A stretch of DNA of 21,000 nucleotides, taken from contig JAXEXP010000079.1 in the NCBI GenBank assembly GCA_034113365.1, forward strand, positions 1-21,000, given 5' to 3'. Shown here piece by piece: positions 1 to 6,819 of the stretch; position 1 is the stretch's first letter, and every line of letters starts with the position of its first letter. The notes under the pieces were generated by a model. That model made no database searches. It was not told where the DNA came from and was given only the letters and a program-made list of their open reading frames with translations. The position numbers and the translations under genes were made by a program. Source of the stretch: Spyradocola sp034113365 (GTDB taxonomy: Bacteria; Bacillota; Clostridia; Christensenellales; UBA1750).

Positions 1-42
1 CATCCATCTTTATCCTTCCTAACTTACAGAAAATCGCTCCTC

Positions 43-392
43 GGCGGGGTACACGCCCCCGCCTGCGGATTGAAGATGAAGGGGCTGCGGCCCCTTCATG
101 CATCCCCGGGGAGCACATGCCTGTTTTTTGACAGGCTGACCACCGGCTTAGCCGGTGGTTTGCACCGGGCCTATAAGGCCCCGATACCGGCGACGCTCAC
201 GCGCTCGAAACACTGCCTTTCGCACCGCTTCCTCCGGTATCACTAAAGTGACAATGTACCGATGCTTCCGTTCTCTAGCACTTTCCTATCGTTACATCAT
301 CCTAGATTCTTTCTTTGTCATAACTTACAAAGAAAACGAGGTTTCTACTCATAGCTATAAGCTTTCCGGAACCCCTGCTCGAAGCGGGGGTT
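43..392 (-). mobile_element. Hairpin-rich non-coding stretch, possible IS200/IS605-type element end
   Basis: This gene-free stretch is a chain of stem-loops: 43-63, 76-99 (10-bp perfect stem, loop TGCG), 119-136, 139-159 (9-bp stem, loop TTA), 167-181, a long-range pair 183-190 with 234-241, 241-250 and 370-392. Read on the minus strand, the order of a GGGCC(T) hairpin, a short CAAA-containing spacer and an ACCACCGGC hairpin resembles, from memory, the conserved hairpins downstream of transposase genes in IS200/IS605 elements of gut Firmicutes. No Y1 transposase or TnpB is present. An open minus-strand frame (285-148) ends in GLIGPVQTTG but has no good start, so I do not call it a gene. It could also be a TnpB-type guide RNA relic or an unrelated structured RNA. 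Confidence 0.35.
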
Positions 393-406
393 TTCGTTTG
401 ACAACA

Positions 407-441
407 AAGGGCGCTCCTCACAGCAGGAGCGCCCTTCTTTT
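407..441. terminator. Bidirectional rho-independent terminator
   Basis: A perfect 12-bp stem (407-418 with 425-436) encloses a 6-nt loop. T-rich tracts flank it in both directions (TTCTTTTCT on the plus strand, TTTGTTGT on the minus strand). On the minus strand it lies about 100 bases after the stop of the SH3-domain gene and is its likely terminator. Confidence 0.8.
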
Positions 442-534
442 CTGCAGGCGGTTGGATTCACAGCTTGGTCTTTGGGGAAAACCACAATGCTAATTTTGCA
501 TGCAGAAACTGATTAACTGGTTTTTGCCCGGTAC

Positions 535-2085
535 TTACAGGGTCAGGTACTTGTAGGCAACGTAGGTGCCGTTGGTCAGCTTGGCCCAGCCGCCCGAAAC
601 GGATTCCACCTCAACGGCGGCATTGCGGGACAGGGTGCCCACCTTGGCGTAGGAGGTGCCCGCGCCGGAGCGCACGTTCAGGGTGCGGCAGGTGACGTAC
701 ATAGTGGTGGTGCTGGAGCTGCCGGTGCTCACGGCGCGCAGGTACTGCGCGGAGACGTAGTTGCCGTCGGTCAGCTTGGCCCAGCCGTTGGTGATGGACT
801 CGACCTCAACCGTCGCGCCGTAGGACAGCGTGCCGGCCTTCGCGTAGGAGGTGCCGGGGCCCTTGCGGACGTTCAGGGTGGTGGCGGTCACAACGTACTT
901 GTTGGTGACCGGGGGAACAGTCTCGTCGGCGGTGTTGCCGGTGACGATGATCTTCATGGAAGAAGAGGTGTAGGTCTTGCCGTTCTTGGTGGTGTAGGAG
1001 GCGGTGATGTAAGCGACGCCCTCGCGGGTACCGATCACAACGCTGCCGTCCACGTCGATGACCTGCTCATCGGTGCCCTTGCCGGCAACCAGCGTCGCGC
1101 TGACCGCACGGCCGGTGGCAACGCCCATCACGACGGGCGCGTACTTCTCGCCGATGGCGATGGTCTTAGCGGTATCGGCAAAATAGATGCCCTTGGGGTC
1201 GGTCTCGGTGATGCCGGTGCGGATCACCAGGTCGTACTTCTTGGTCTCATAGAACGCAGAGGCGGTCTCGAGCTTGAAGACGATGCCGGTATCACTGTTG
1301 CCGTTGAAGTAGTAGGGCGCGGTGGACGCGTCGAGCTTCTGCTCCTTGTTGTCCTTCAGGCACAGGCTGGTCTTGTCGGAGGTGGGGTTGTAGGCCCAGG
1401 TGATCGCGGAGAAGGCCTTGCCGTTCTCATCGGCGAAGGTGATGTTGGCGATCGCCTCGGTCGCGGCGGAGGTGTAGTAGTCCAGGTAGATCTTGGAGCC
1501 CACGATGTAGGCGTCCACCTTGTCGTTGACCTTGCTGTCGGCCACGATGTTGGTGATGGTCGCGGTCTTGGCGGTCTTGTATCCGGCGGTGTTGACCAGC
1601 TTCAGGGAGACCTTGGCAGTCTCGGTGACGGTCTTGCCGTCGTTGGTCTCGGTGACCTGCACCAGGTAGGTGTCGGAGTAACCGGCCTTGGTCAGCTCAA
1701 CAGGGAACTTGACGGCCTTGTTGGCGTTGTCCCAGCCCACGGTGTAGGAGGCCAGAGAATCCACGGACAGGGCCTTGCCGTCGATGGTGATCTTGGCGCC
1801 GTCGGAGAAATCCGCGTCAAAGCCGGTCAGGGTGACGACCGCCATGCGGGCATCGTCGCTGAACTTGCCGGTGACGTCGGCCTTCAGCTTTTCGTAGTCA
1901 TACTCGAAGGTCAGAGAATTTGCCTTGGAGGCGGAGGCGCCGGGAACCTCTTCGCCGACGCTGTTGATGGCGATGTCGTAGGACTTGTCGCTGATGGTCT
2001 TGTTCTCAGTGACCGTCGCGCCCATCGCGGGGATCATGCACAGCACCATCACCAGTGCCAGCACGACCGCAAGAGTCTTTTTCAT
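535..2085 (-). CDS. Secreted protein with Ig-like region and two C-terminal SH3b domains
   Basis: A 516-residue exported protein. The start chosen is the ATG at 2085: it gives a classic signal peptide (MKKT, then a long Leu/Val/Ala core ending near AMG-A, about residue 23) and has GGAAAGGGG about 10 bases upstream. An in-frame ATG seven codons earlier adds MERGFET and lacks such a site. Residues 396-452 and 462-516 are two similar bacterial SH3 repeats, each with TLNVR-(K/S)-G-(P/A)-GTSYAK, VEVES and GWAKLT. About residues 300-385 look like a BIG2/Ig-like fold (IAIGEKY, GVAYITASYTT). The first 270 residues are Thr/Lys/Asp-rich and not recognised. SH3b domains commonly bind cell-wall peptides, so a wall-associated role is inferred. 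No catalytic domain or sortase motif is visible. It is monocistronic, with its own promoter and terminator. Confidence 0.85.
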   Translation of the reverse strand: MKKTLAVVLALVMVLCMIPAMGATVTENKTISDKSYDIAINSVGEEVPGASASKANSLTFEYDYEKLKADVTGKFSDDARMAVVTLTGFDADFSDGAKITIDGKALSVDSLASYTVGWDNANKAVKFPVELTKAGYSDTYLVQVTETNDGKTVTETAKVSLKLVNTAGYKTAKTATITNIVADSKVNDKVDAYIVGSKIYLDYYTSAATEAIANITFADENGKAFSAITWAYNPTSDKTSLCLKDNKEQKLDASTAPYYFNGNSDTGIVFKLETASAFYETKKYDLVIRTGITETDPKGIYFADTAKTIAIGEKYAPVVMGVATGRAVSATLVAGKGTDEQVIDVDGSVVIGTREGVAYITASYTTKNGKTYTSSSMKIIVTGNTADETVPPVTNKYVVTATTLNVRKGPGTSYAKAGTLSYGATVEVESITNGWAKLTDGNYVSAQYLRAVSTGSSSTTTMYVTCRTLNVRSGAGTSYAKVGTLSRNAAVEVESVSGGWAKLTNGTYVAYKYLTL

Positions 2086-2135
2086 GGTTTCAAAACCCCT
2101 TTCCATTATTTTGAGCCACTCTTTAGCTCAAAAAA

Positions 2136-2165
2136 AGCATATCACACACACGCTCATCCCGTAAA
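2136..2165 (-). promoter_or_regulatory. Promoter of the SH3-domain gene
   Basis: On the minus strand, TTTACG (2165-2160) and TATGCT (2141-2136) are 18 bases apart, about 50 bases upstream of the start codon, in a clearly AT-rich stretch. The hexamers match the vegetative consensus at 4 of 6 and 4 of 6 or better. No start-site data support it. Confidence 0.5.
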
Positions 2166-2395
2166 GAGTTTTGAAACGAATTGAAACAACTTTGCAATAG
2201 TTTTTGCGTTTTTCGCGTGTATTTCTTCACATATTTCTCATTTTTCAATCAATATCCCATCACATTGTCCATAATTTTTCCATTTATGGTAAATGTTTGA
2301 TGGAGTTGTAAACATGGTTTTGAAACAACTCATTCACCTTCTCTTCAACCTGTATTCACGATTTTTCCATATCCTTCCATTCAATCTTCGCACAG
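2166..2395. other. AT-rich gene-free spacer with repeated TTTTGAAAC motifs
   Basis: No gene is seen here. The stretch is much more AT-rich than its surroundings. GTTTTGAAAC occurs at 2168-2177 and 2317-2326, and its reverse complement at 2087-2096 in the leader of the SH3-domain gene. The 11-mer TTGAAACAACT occurs at 2181-2191 and 2320-2330. These could be regulator sites or chance in AT-rich DNA. Confidence 0.35.
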
Positions 2396-2440
2396 AAAAA
2401 GGGCGCCTGCGCGGGTTTCTTCCGCGAAAGCGCCCTTTTC
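2396..2440 (-). terminator. Rho-independent terminator of the efp / zinc-ribbon transcript
   Basis: On the minus strand GAAAAGGGCGC pairs with GCGCCCTTTTT around an inner CGCGG/CCGCG hairpin, followed by T residues. It begins about 20 bases after the stop codon of the zinc-ribbon gene. Confidence 0.8.
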
Positions 2441-2458
2441 AAAGGCAATCTCAGGGTT

Positions 2459-2926
2459 TTATTCGTCGTCGCTGGTGGGGAACAGCTCCTTGCCGCACTC
2501 GGGGCACAGGTGCTCCTCCTCCAGGTCAAAGGCCTCCTGGTCGTAGTAGACGCTGGTCTTGCAGTGCGGGCACTCGTACTCGATAAAGTCGATGCCCTCG
2601 CCGTCATCCTCCTCGTCGTACTCCTCGTCCTCTTCCTCATCCTCGTCAAAGTGATGATGATGGTGGCCGCAGCAGCAGTCCTCATCCTCCTCATCCTCGT
2701 CCGCGAACAGGAATTCCTCGACGTCGCCCAGGTCGGAGTCCAGCTCGTCGATGTACTGCTCGGCCTCATCCTGCCGCGCCTCGATGGCCTCCAGCTCCTC
2801 GGAGATCTCCTCCAGCGCCTCCAGCATGCGCAGGATCAGCCGGTTCTGCAGGGTATCCTCGTTCAGGTCCATGCCCTCGGCCATGCCCTTTAAGTACGCA
2901 ACCTTCTTGGAAACCTCGCTCATCAT
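2459..2926 (-). CDS. CD1247-like acidic protein with C-terminal zinc ribbon
   Basis: A 155-residue soluble protein in three parts. Residues 1-72 are a predicted helical N-terminal region with LNEDTLQNRLILRMLEALEE, resembling the clostridial CD1247 N-terminal domain. Residues 73-112 are extremely acidic and contain CCCGHHHHH (84-92). Residues 117-150 form a zinc ribbon with CPHC (119-122) and CPEC (141-144). AAAGGAGG lies 7 bases before the first ATG, and a second ATG follows at once. It starts 51 bases after efp and shares its terminator, so co-transcription is likely. The function is unknown. The Cys/His cluster inside an acidic tract suggests metal binding, which is inference. Confidence 0.8.
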   Translation of the reverse strand: MMSEVSKKVAYLKGMAEGMDLNEDTLQNRLILRMLEALEEISEELEAIEARQDEAEQYIDELDSDLGDVEEFLFADEDEEDEDCCCGHHHHHFDEDEEEDEEYDEEDDGEGIDFIEYECPHCKTSVYYDQEAFDLEEEHLCPECGKELFPTSDDE

Positions 2927-2977
2927 TGCATTGCCTCCTTTAGCTGCGGCTCGCGCCGTGCTTTCAGTATGCCCGCG

Positions 2978-3535
2978 TTACGCGCGCTCCATGTACTCGC
3001 CGGTGCGGGTGTCCACGCGGATCTTCTCGCCCTGGTTGATGAAGATCGGGACCTGCACCACGCAGCCGGTCTCCAGCGTCGCCGCCTTGGTGACGTTGGT
3101 GGCGGTGTCGCCGCGCACGCCGGGCTCGGTCTCGGTGACCTCGAGCACCACGAAGTTGGGCGCCTCAACGGAGAAGGGAGAGCCCTTGAAGAAGCGCACG
3201 GTGCAGTTGGTGTTCTCCTTGACAAAGGGGATGGCGTCCTCCACCACGTCGTGGCTCATGGGGATCTGCTCGAAGGTGTCCACGTCCATGAAGTAGTAGA
3301 AATCGCCGTCGGTGTACAGGTAGGTCATTTCCTTGGTCTCGATGGTGGCGCGGGTGCAGGAGTCGGTGGGGTTGAAGGTGCGCTCGAGCACCTGGCCGGT
3401 CATGACGTTCTTCATCTTGGTGCGCACGAACGCAGCGCCCTTGCCGGGCTTGACGTGCTGGAAGTCAACGATGGTGAACACGTTGCCGTCGATCTCGATG
3501 GTCGTGCCCTTGCGGATATCGCCAGCCTTGATCAT
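2978..3535 (-). CDS. efp: Elongation factor P
   Basis: A 185-residue protein, the usual length for EF-P, which binds between the ribosomal P and E sites and relieves stalling at consecutive prolines. The ATG at 3535 is chosen: it gives MIKAGDIRKG, the standard N terminus, and has GGAGG 8 bases upstream. A start 15 bases earlier overlaps that site. The KOW-like N-terminal domain carries the loop HVKPGKGAAF, with Lys32 at the tip, the position modified in Bacillus subtilis EF-P. The C-terminal OB domain ends with the family signature around IFINQGEKIRVDTRTGEY. No epmA/epmB-type modification gene lies nearby. The zinc-ribbon gene follows in the same transcript. Confidence 0.97.
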   Translation of the reverse strand: MIKAGDIRKGTTIEIDGNVFTIVDFQHVKPGKGAAFVRTKMKNVMTGQVLERTFNPTDSCTRATIETKEMTYLYTDGDFYYFMDVDTFEQIPMSHDVVEDAIPFVKENTNCTVRFFKGSPFSVEAPNFVVLEVTETEPGVRGDTATNVTKAATLETGCVVQVPIFINQGEKIRVDTRTGEYMERA

Positions 3536-3629
3536 GAGTAAAACCTCCATTGAAGAAAGTAAAGGTGTATTCAGCGGCCCGCCTGGCGGCGGGTACCGCG
3601 GTCAGGACGCCAATTATCTGAATTATTTT

Positions 3630-3660
3630 AGCATATTTGCCGCCCTTTGGCTAGTATGCT
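3630..3660. repeat. Imperfect inverted repeat upstream of efp
   Basis: AGCATA (3630-3635) pairs with TATGCT (3655-3660), with an inner GCC/GGC pair. It lies just after the nfo-like gene and about 95 bases upstream of efp. On the minus strand it overlaps TATGCT and TAAAAT, either of which could be the -10 of an efp promoter, but I see no convincing -35. It lacks a T tract, so a terminator is unlikely. Confidence 0.3.
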
Positions 3661-3670
3661 GCCGAATGTA

Positions 3671-4540
3671 TTACACATTTTTCACGAAAGACAGGTGCTT
3701 TTCCTGCATCTGCTTGGCATCCTGCGCCTGCGTGCCCGCGGACTCGCAGATCACCGTGGGGTACAGCCCCCTGCGCACAAGGCAAGGCGCCAGAAGCGCA
3801 AAGTCCGGCCCGTAGCCCGCCTCGGCAAAGGTGCGGTGGCGCTTTTCCCCCGCGCCCGTGTACTCGATGTGCGAAAAGTGCATGTGGAAGCGCTCCATCC
3901 GCGCGTGCCCCAGCGCCTGCTCGGCCTCCTCCAGCAGCGCGTCAAAGTCGTCCTCGCTGTTTATGCAGCCGCAGCCCGCCGCGTGCAGGTGCGCAAAGTC
4001 GATGCAGGGCACCACGCGCTCCCCGTAGGGCGCGCACAGCGAAAGCACCTCGTCCAGCGTGCCGTACTGGTTCTTTTTTCCCAGCGTCTCGGGGCAAAGC
4101 ACTGCGTCCGGGTGCGCCGACAGCACCTCTTCCACACACCGGCGCATCAGCGTTTCGGCGCGCTCCCGCGCCTCCTCGCGGCTGCTGCCCATCAGCGCGC
4201 CCGGGTGGAAGATCACGCGCTTGCCGCCCATCCAGCGCACCGCCTGAGCCGCCTGCAGCAGGTAGCGCACCGTGCCCTCCTGCTTTGCCGGGTCGGGGTT
4301 GCACAGGTTGGTAAAGTACGGCGCGTGGATGGAGATCGCCACGCCGTTTTCCGCCGCCGCCTCGCCGATGCGCCGCGCCGTGTCCTCCTTTAGCATGACG
4401 CCGCGCCCGCAGGAGTATTCGTAGGCGGTAAGGCCCATTTCCTTCAAATAGCCCGGCGCCTGCACGGTGGACTTGTATCCCTTTTCATAGAAATCCTCGC
4501 AGTTGCCCGCGGGCCCGAAGCGCGCTATGCGATCCGCCAC
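3671..4540 (-). CDS. Endonuclease IV-like TIM-barrel protein
   Basis: A 289-residue AP-endonuclease family 2 protein. In E. coli, Nfo cleaves DNA at abasic sites using three zinc ions. Metal-ligand motifs are in family order: SIHAPY (H72), FHPG (H112), CPE (E151), CIDFAH (D181, H184), HMHFSH (H221), GEKRH (H235) and CES (E266). The residue aligned by eye with E. coli Asp229 is lysine (K233), so the metal site may differ and AP-endonuclease activity is not assured. The start is a GTG at 4540, which overlaps the end of the yqeG-like gene by 16 bases and gives MADRIARFGPAGN. The much longer upstream reading frame is only the shadow of yqeG. Translational coupling to yqeG is likely. Confidence 0.85.
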   Translation of the reverse strand: MADRIARFGPAGNCEDFYEKGYKSTVQAPGYLKEMGLTAYEYSCGRGVMLKEDTARRIGEAAAENGVAISIHAPYFTNLCNPDPAKQEGTVRYLLQAAQAVRWMGGKRVIFHPGALMGSSREEARERAETLMRRCVEEVLSAHPDAVLCPETLGKKNQYGTLDEVLSLCAPYGERVVPCIDFAHLHAAGCGCINSEDDFDALLEEAEQALGHARMERFHMHFSHIEYTGAGEKRHRTFAEAGYGPDFALLAPCLVRRGLYPTVICESAGTQAQDAKQMQEKHLSFVKNV

Positions 4541-5016
4541 AGCCTGCGCACCATCCTTTCCATCGTGCGGTTGATGCGCGTGCCCAAAAACTCGCTGCCC
4601 GTGTCGATGGGCTCGAGCAGCACCGTGTGCATGCCCGCCAGGTTGCCCGCCAGCACGTCGGTCAGCAGCTGGTCGCCGATCATCGCGCACTGCCGCGGCG
4701 CAAAGCCCAGCGCCTTTGCCGCCTTCTTCAGCTTGAAGGGCAGCGGCTTGTTCGCGCGCGGCACGGCGCCGATGCGCAGCTTCTCGGTCAGCGGCAGCAG
4801 CCGCTTGAGCGAGTTGTTGGAGGCCACCAGCACCGCAAAGCCCGCGGCCTTTGCGCCCTCCACCCATTCGACCACCTCGGGCGAAAGCTCCGGGCTGTTC
4901 CACGGGCTGAGCGTGTTGTCCGCATCCAGCAGCAGCACCTTGACGCCCACATGCCGCAGGCAGTAGAGGTTCACGTTCTGCAGGCGCAGCGCCTGCGTAT
5001 CGGGTCTGAAGCACAT
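4525..5016 (-). CDS. yqeG: YqeG-family HAD phosphatase
   Basis: A 163-residue HAD hydrolase. Motif I is LLLDADNTLSPW (D31, D33), motif II is VASNN (66-68 region), motif III is the lysine in ANKPLP (K90), and motif IV is MIGDQLLTD (114-120). Length, motif order and the DADNTL form match the YqeG (phosphatidylglycerophosphatase-like, DUF2010) family; the bacterial substrate is not settled. GAGGGAG lies 11 bases before the ATG, so the start is supported though spacing is long. It heads a two-gene unit with the endonuclease IV-like gene, whose start lies inside its last codons. Confidence 0.9.
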   Translation of the reverse strand: MCFRPDTQALRLQNVNLYCLRHVGVKVLLLDADNTLSPWNSPELSPEVVEWVEGAKAAGFAVLVASNNSLKRLLPLTEKLRIGAVPRANKPLPFKLKKAAKALGFAPRQCAMIGDQLLTDVLAGNLAGMHTVLLEPIDTGSEFLGTRINRTMERMVRRLWRIA

Positions 5017-5052
5017 ATCGCGCAGTTCTCCCTCAAAGTGTTTATTTTATTT

Positions 5053-5081
5053 ATTTTACACGAAAAAGCGCGATTCGTAAA
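5053..5081 (-). promoter_or_regulatory. Promoter of the yqeG / nfo-like unit
   Basis: On the minus strand TTTACG (5081-5076) is 17 bases from TAAAAT (5058-5053), about 37 bases before the yqeG start, in an AT-rich divergent gap. Spacing is ideal and the -10 matches at 5 of 6. Confidence 0.6.
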
Positions 5082-5202
5082 GCACGGATTGTACTTTTAG
5101 ACGTTAAAGCAGAAAATTGCCATTCCCGGATGTTTTTATGTTAAAACTTTTGTAAAGATTGCGTCATCTCCCGGTTTTGATGCAGAATTTTGGCGGGGAA
5201 TG

Positions 5203-5211
5203 TGTTATACT
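5203..5211 (+). promoter_or_regulatory. Extended -10 promoter of prs
   Basis: TG-T-TATACT is an extended -10 element that ends 30 bases before the prs start codon. I see no good -35 hexamer at 16-18 bases upstream, which is common for extended -10 promoters. Confidence 0.5.
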
Positions 5212-5241
5212 GTACCCAGAAAGATCAGGAGGTAACCCTTT

Positions 5242-6441
5242 ATGCAAGACAGCCTCACCCGCACGGGCAGCGAACCGCAGTCCGTCGCCCCTCTGGGCAT
5301 CATCGCCATGGATGGTTGCTCCGAACTGGGCAAAAAGGTCAACGACTACCTCGTTAAGTGGGAAAAGGAACCCGAAAACGCCGACCAGGTGCTGCTCACC
5401 CACCCCGGCTACCAGAACGACGGCTTTTTGCTGGATGCCGACTGCCCGCGCTTTTCCTCCGGTGAAGGCAAGGGTGTCATCCGCCAGTCCGTGCGCGGCT
5501 ACGATCTGTACATCCTGTGCGACGTGACCAACTACTCCAAGACCTACCGCATGTACGGCATGGAAGTGCCCATGTCCCCCGACGACTACTATCAGGACCT
5601 CAAGCGCATCATCGCCGCCGAGGGCAAGAAGGCCAAGCGCGTGTCCGTCGTCATGCCCTACCTCTACGAGGGCCGTCAGCACCGCCGCGCCGCGCGCGAG
5701 TCCCTCGACTGCGCCATGATGCTGCAGGAGCTGACCGCGCTGGGCATCGACAACATCATCACCTTTGACGCGCACGATCCCCGCGTACAGAACGCCATCC
5801 CCCATTCGGGCTTCGAGAACGTCATGCCCTACTATCAGATGCTCAAGGCGCTGCTGCGCAAGCTGCCCGACCTGCGCATCGACCGCGACCACATGATGAT
5901 CGTCTCCCCCGACGAGGGCGCCGCGGGCCGCAACATCTACTACGCCACCATGCTGGGCCTGGACATGGGCCTGTTCTACAAGCGCCGCGACTACTCCGTC
6001 GTGGTCAACGGCCGCAACCCCATCGTCGCGCACGAGTACATGGGCGAGTCCGTCGAGGGCAAGGACGTGCTCATCGCCGACGACATCCTGGCCACGGGTG
6101 ACTCCATGCTCGACCTTGCGCGCGAGCTCAAGCGCCGCAAGTGCGGCCGCATCTTCATGGCCACCACGTTTGCGATGTTCACCAACGGCATCGACGTGTT
6201 CAAGAAGGCCTATGAAGAGGGCCTGTTCGACTACATCCTCGCCACGAACCTGAGCTACCTGCGCCCCGAGCTGCGCGACCAGCCCTGGTTCATCGAGGTG
6301 GACATGTCCAAGTACATCGCGCTCATCATCGCCACCCTCAACCACGACCGCTCCATCTCCCCGCTGCTCAACCCGCTGCAGCGCATCCAGAAGCTGCTCA
6401 CCCGTCACCGCGCCGCGCTGATGGAGCAGGACATCAAGTAA
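5242..6441 (+). CDS. prs: Ribose-phosphate pyrophosphokinase, long clostridial type
   Basis: A 399-residue enzyme of the PRPP synthetase family, which makes 5-phosphoribosyl diphosphate from ribose 5-phosphate and ATP for purine, pyrimidine, NAD, histidine and tryptophan synthesis. Family marks are MPYLYEGRQHRR (138-149), the TFDAHDPR segment (from 174), SPDEGAAGRN and the PRPP-binding loop DVLIADDILATGDS (275-288). It is about 80 residues longer than the common 310-320-residue enzymes; the extra length is mostly at the N terminus and in insertions, and the motifs diverge from the textbook ones. A similar long form occurs in other Clostridia, from memory. AGGAGG sits 9 bases before the ATG. 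It is monocistronic, with its own promoter and terminator. Confidence 0.92.
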   Translation: MQDSLTRTGSEPQSVAPLGIIAMDGCSELGKKVNDYLVKWEKEPENADQVLLTHPGYQNDGFLLDADCPRFSSGEGKGVIRQSVRGYDLYILCDVTNYSKTYRMYGMEVPMSPDDYYQDLKRIIAAEGKKAKRVSVVMPYLYEGRQHRRAARESLDCAMMLQELTALGIDNIITFDAHDPRVQNAIPHSGFENVMPYYQMLKALLRKLPDLRIDRDHMMIVSPDEGAAGRNIYYATMLGLDMGLFYKRRDYSVVVNGRNPIVAHEYMGESVEGKDVLIADDILATGDSMLDLARELKRRKCGRIFMATTFAMFTNGIDVFKKAYEEGLFDYILATNLSYLRPELRDQPWFIEVDMSKYIALIIATLNHDRSISPLLNPLQRIQKLLTRHRAALMEQDIK

Positions 6442-6460
6442 TTCCCATCCGCCCCTTTCG

Positions 6461-6503
6461 AGGCCGTGTTCCGCACATTTTCCTGCGGAGCGCGGCCTTT
6501 TTA
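6461..6503 (+). terminator. Rho-independent terminator of prs
   Basis: AGGCCG pairs with CGGCCT and TCCGCA pairs with TGCGGA, separated by a small internal loop, around a short T-rich loop, followed by TTTTT. It begins 20 bases after the prs stop codon. Confidence 0.85.
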
Positions 6504-6518
6504 CATAAACTGCGTCAA

Positions 6519-6700
6519 CATCCCATGGCTTCCCCTTGAGGATTCACCCGGAGGGGCGAAGCCCTGGAGCATGAGCGTTTCGGAATAAGGGCTCCTGTGG
6601 AGCGCTTATGGAGAATAAGCCATGCGGAACACCGGAACAGGCCGAAGGACTGGTTCGGTGCGCAGTAAGCTGACGCCCGCAGCGACTGATGAGGTGTCAG
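6519..6700. repeat. Dispersed structured intergenic repeat, copy A
   Basis: Positions 6519-6656 align without gaps to 20863-21000, with about 109 of 138 positions identical by hand count. Three stem-loops can be drawn: GGCTTC/GAAGCC near the start; a central hairpin (6582-6612, loop 6596-6598); and a third around CACCG/CGGTG with an inner GCC-GAA-GG turn. The central hairpin differs in sequence between copies while keeping its pairs. Copy A continues past 6656 with a GACTGA/TCAGTC hairpin to about 6700. It encodes nothing. It lies between the prs terminator and the next promoter. Confidence 0.75.
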
Positions 6701-6750
6701 TCACACACCACCCCAGGCGCACAACATAACGCATTTCCATGCCCTGCCGC

Positions 6751-6779
6751 TTTACATCCCCGCCCGCTTGCATTATAAT
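6751..6779 (+). promoter_or_regulatory. Near-consensus promoter of the orphan gene / lyxose isomerase unit
   Basis: TTTACA (6751-6756) and a perfect TATAAT (6774-6779) are exactly 17 bases apart. The first start codon follows 40 bases after the -10. This is the best promoter match in the window. Confidence 0.8.
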
Positions 6780-6819
6780 GAAGCCATCGGAAAACATCGA
6801 AAAAGGAGGGATCGCGCCG

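Noticed and set aside
155..493. Open frame of 112 codons on the plus strand in the left gene-free stretch
   Set aside because: It runs through hairpins and the terminator, has no ribosome binding site, and has an Arg/Ser-rich, unprotein-like composition.
2659..2680. His5 stretch as a possible engineered tag
   Set aside because: It lies inside a natural acidic region of a chromosomal gene with native signals on both sides; nothing suggests vector sequence.
3630..3660. Inverted repeat as the terminator of the nfo-like gene
   Set aside because: The stem is short with an internal loop, and no T tract follows on the minus strand.
4541..5014. N-terminal extension that would fuse a further domain to the endonuclease IV-like protein
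   Set aside because: The extension is yqeG read in another frame, with Ala/Gly/Arg-rich composition and no domain.
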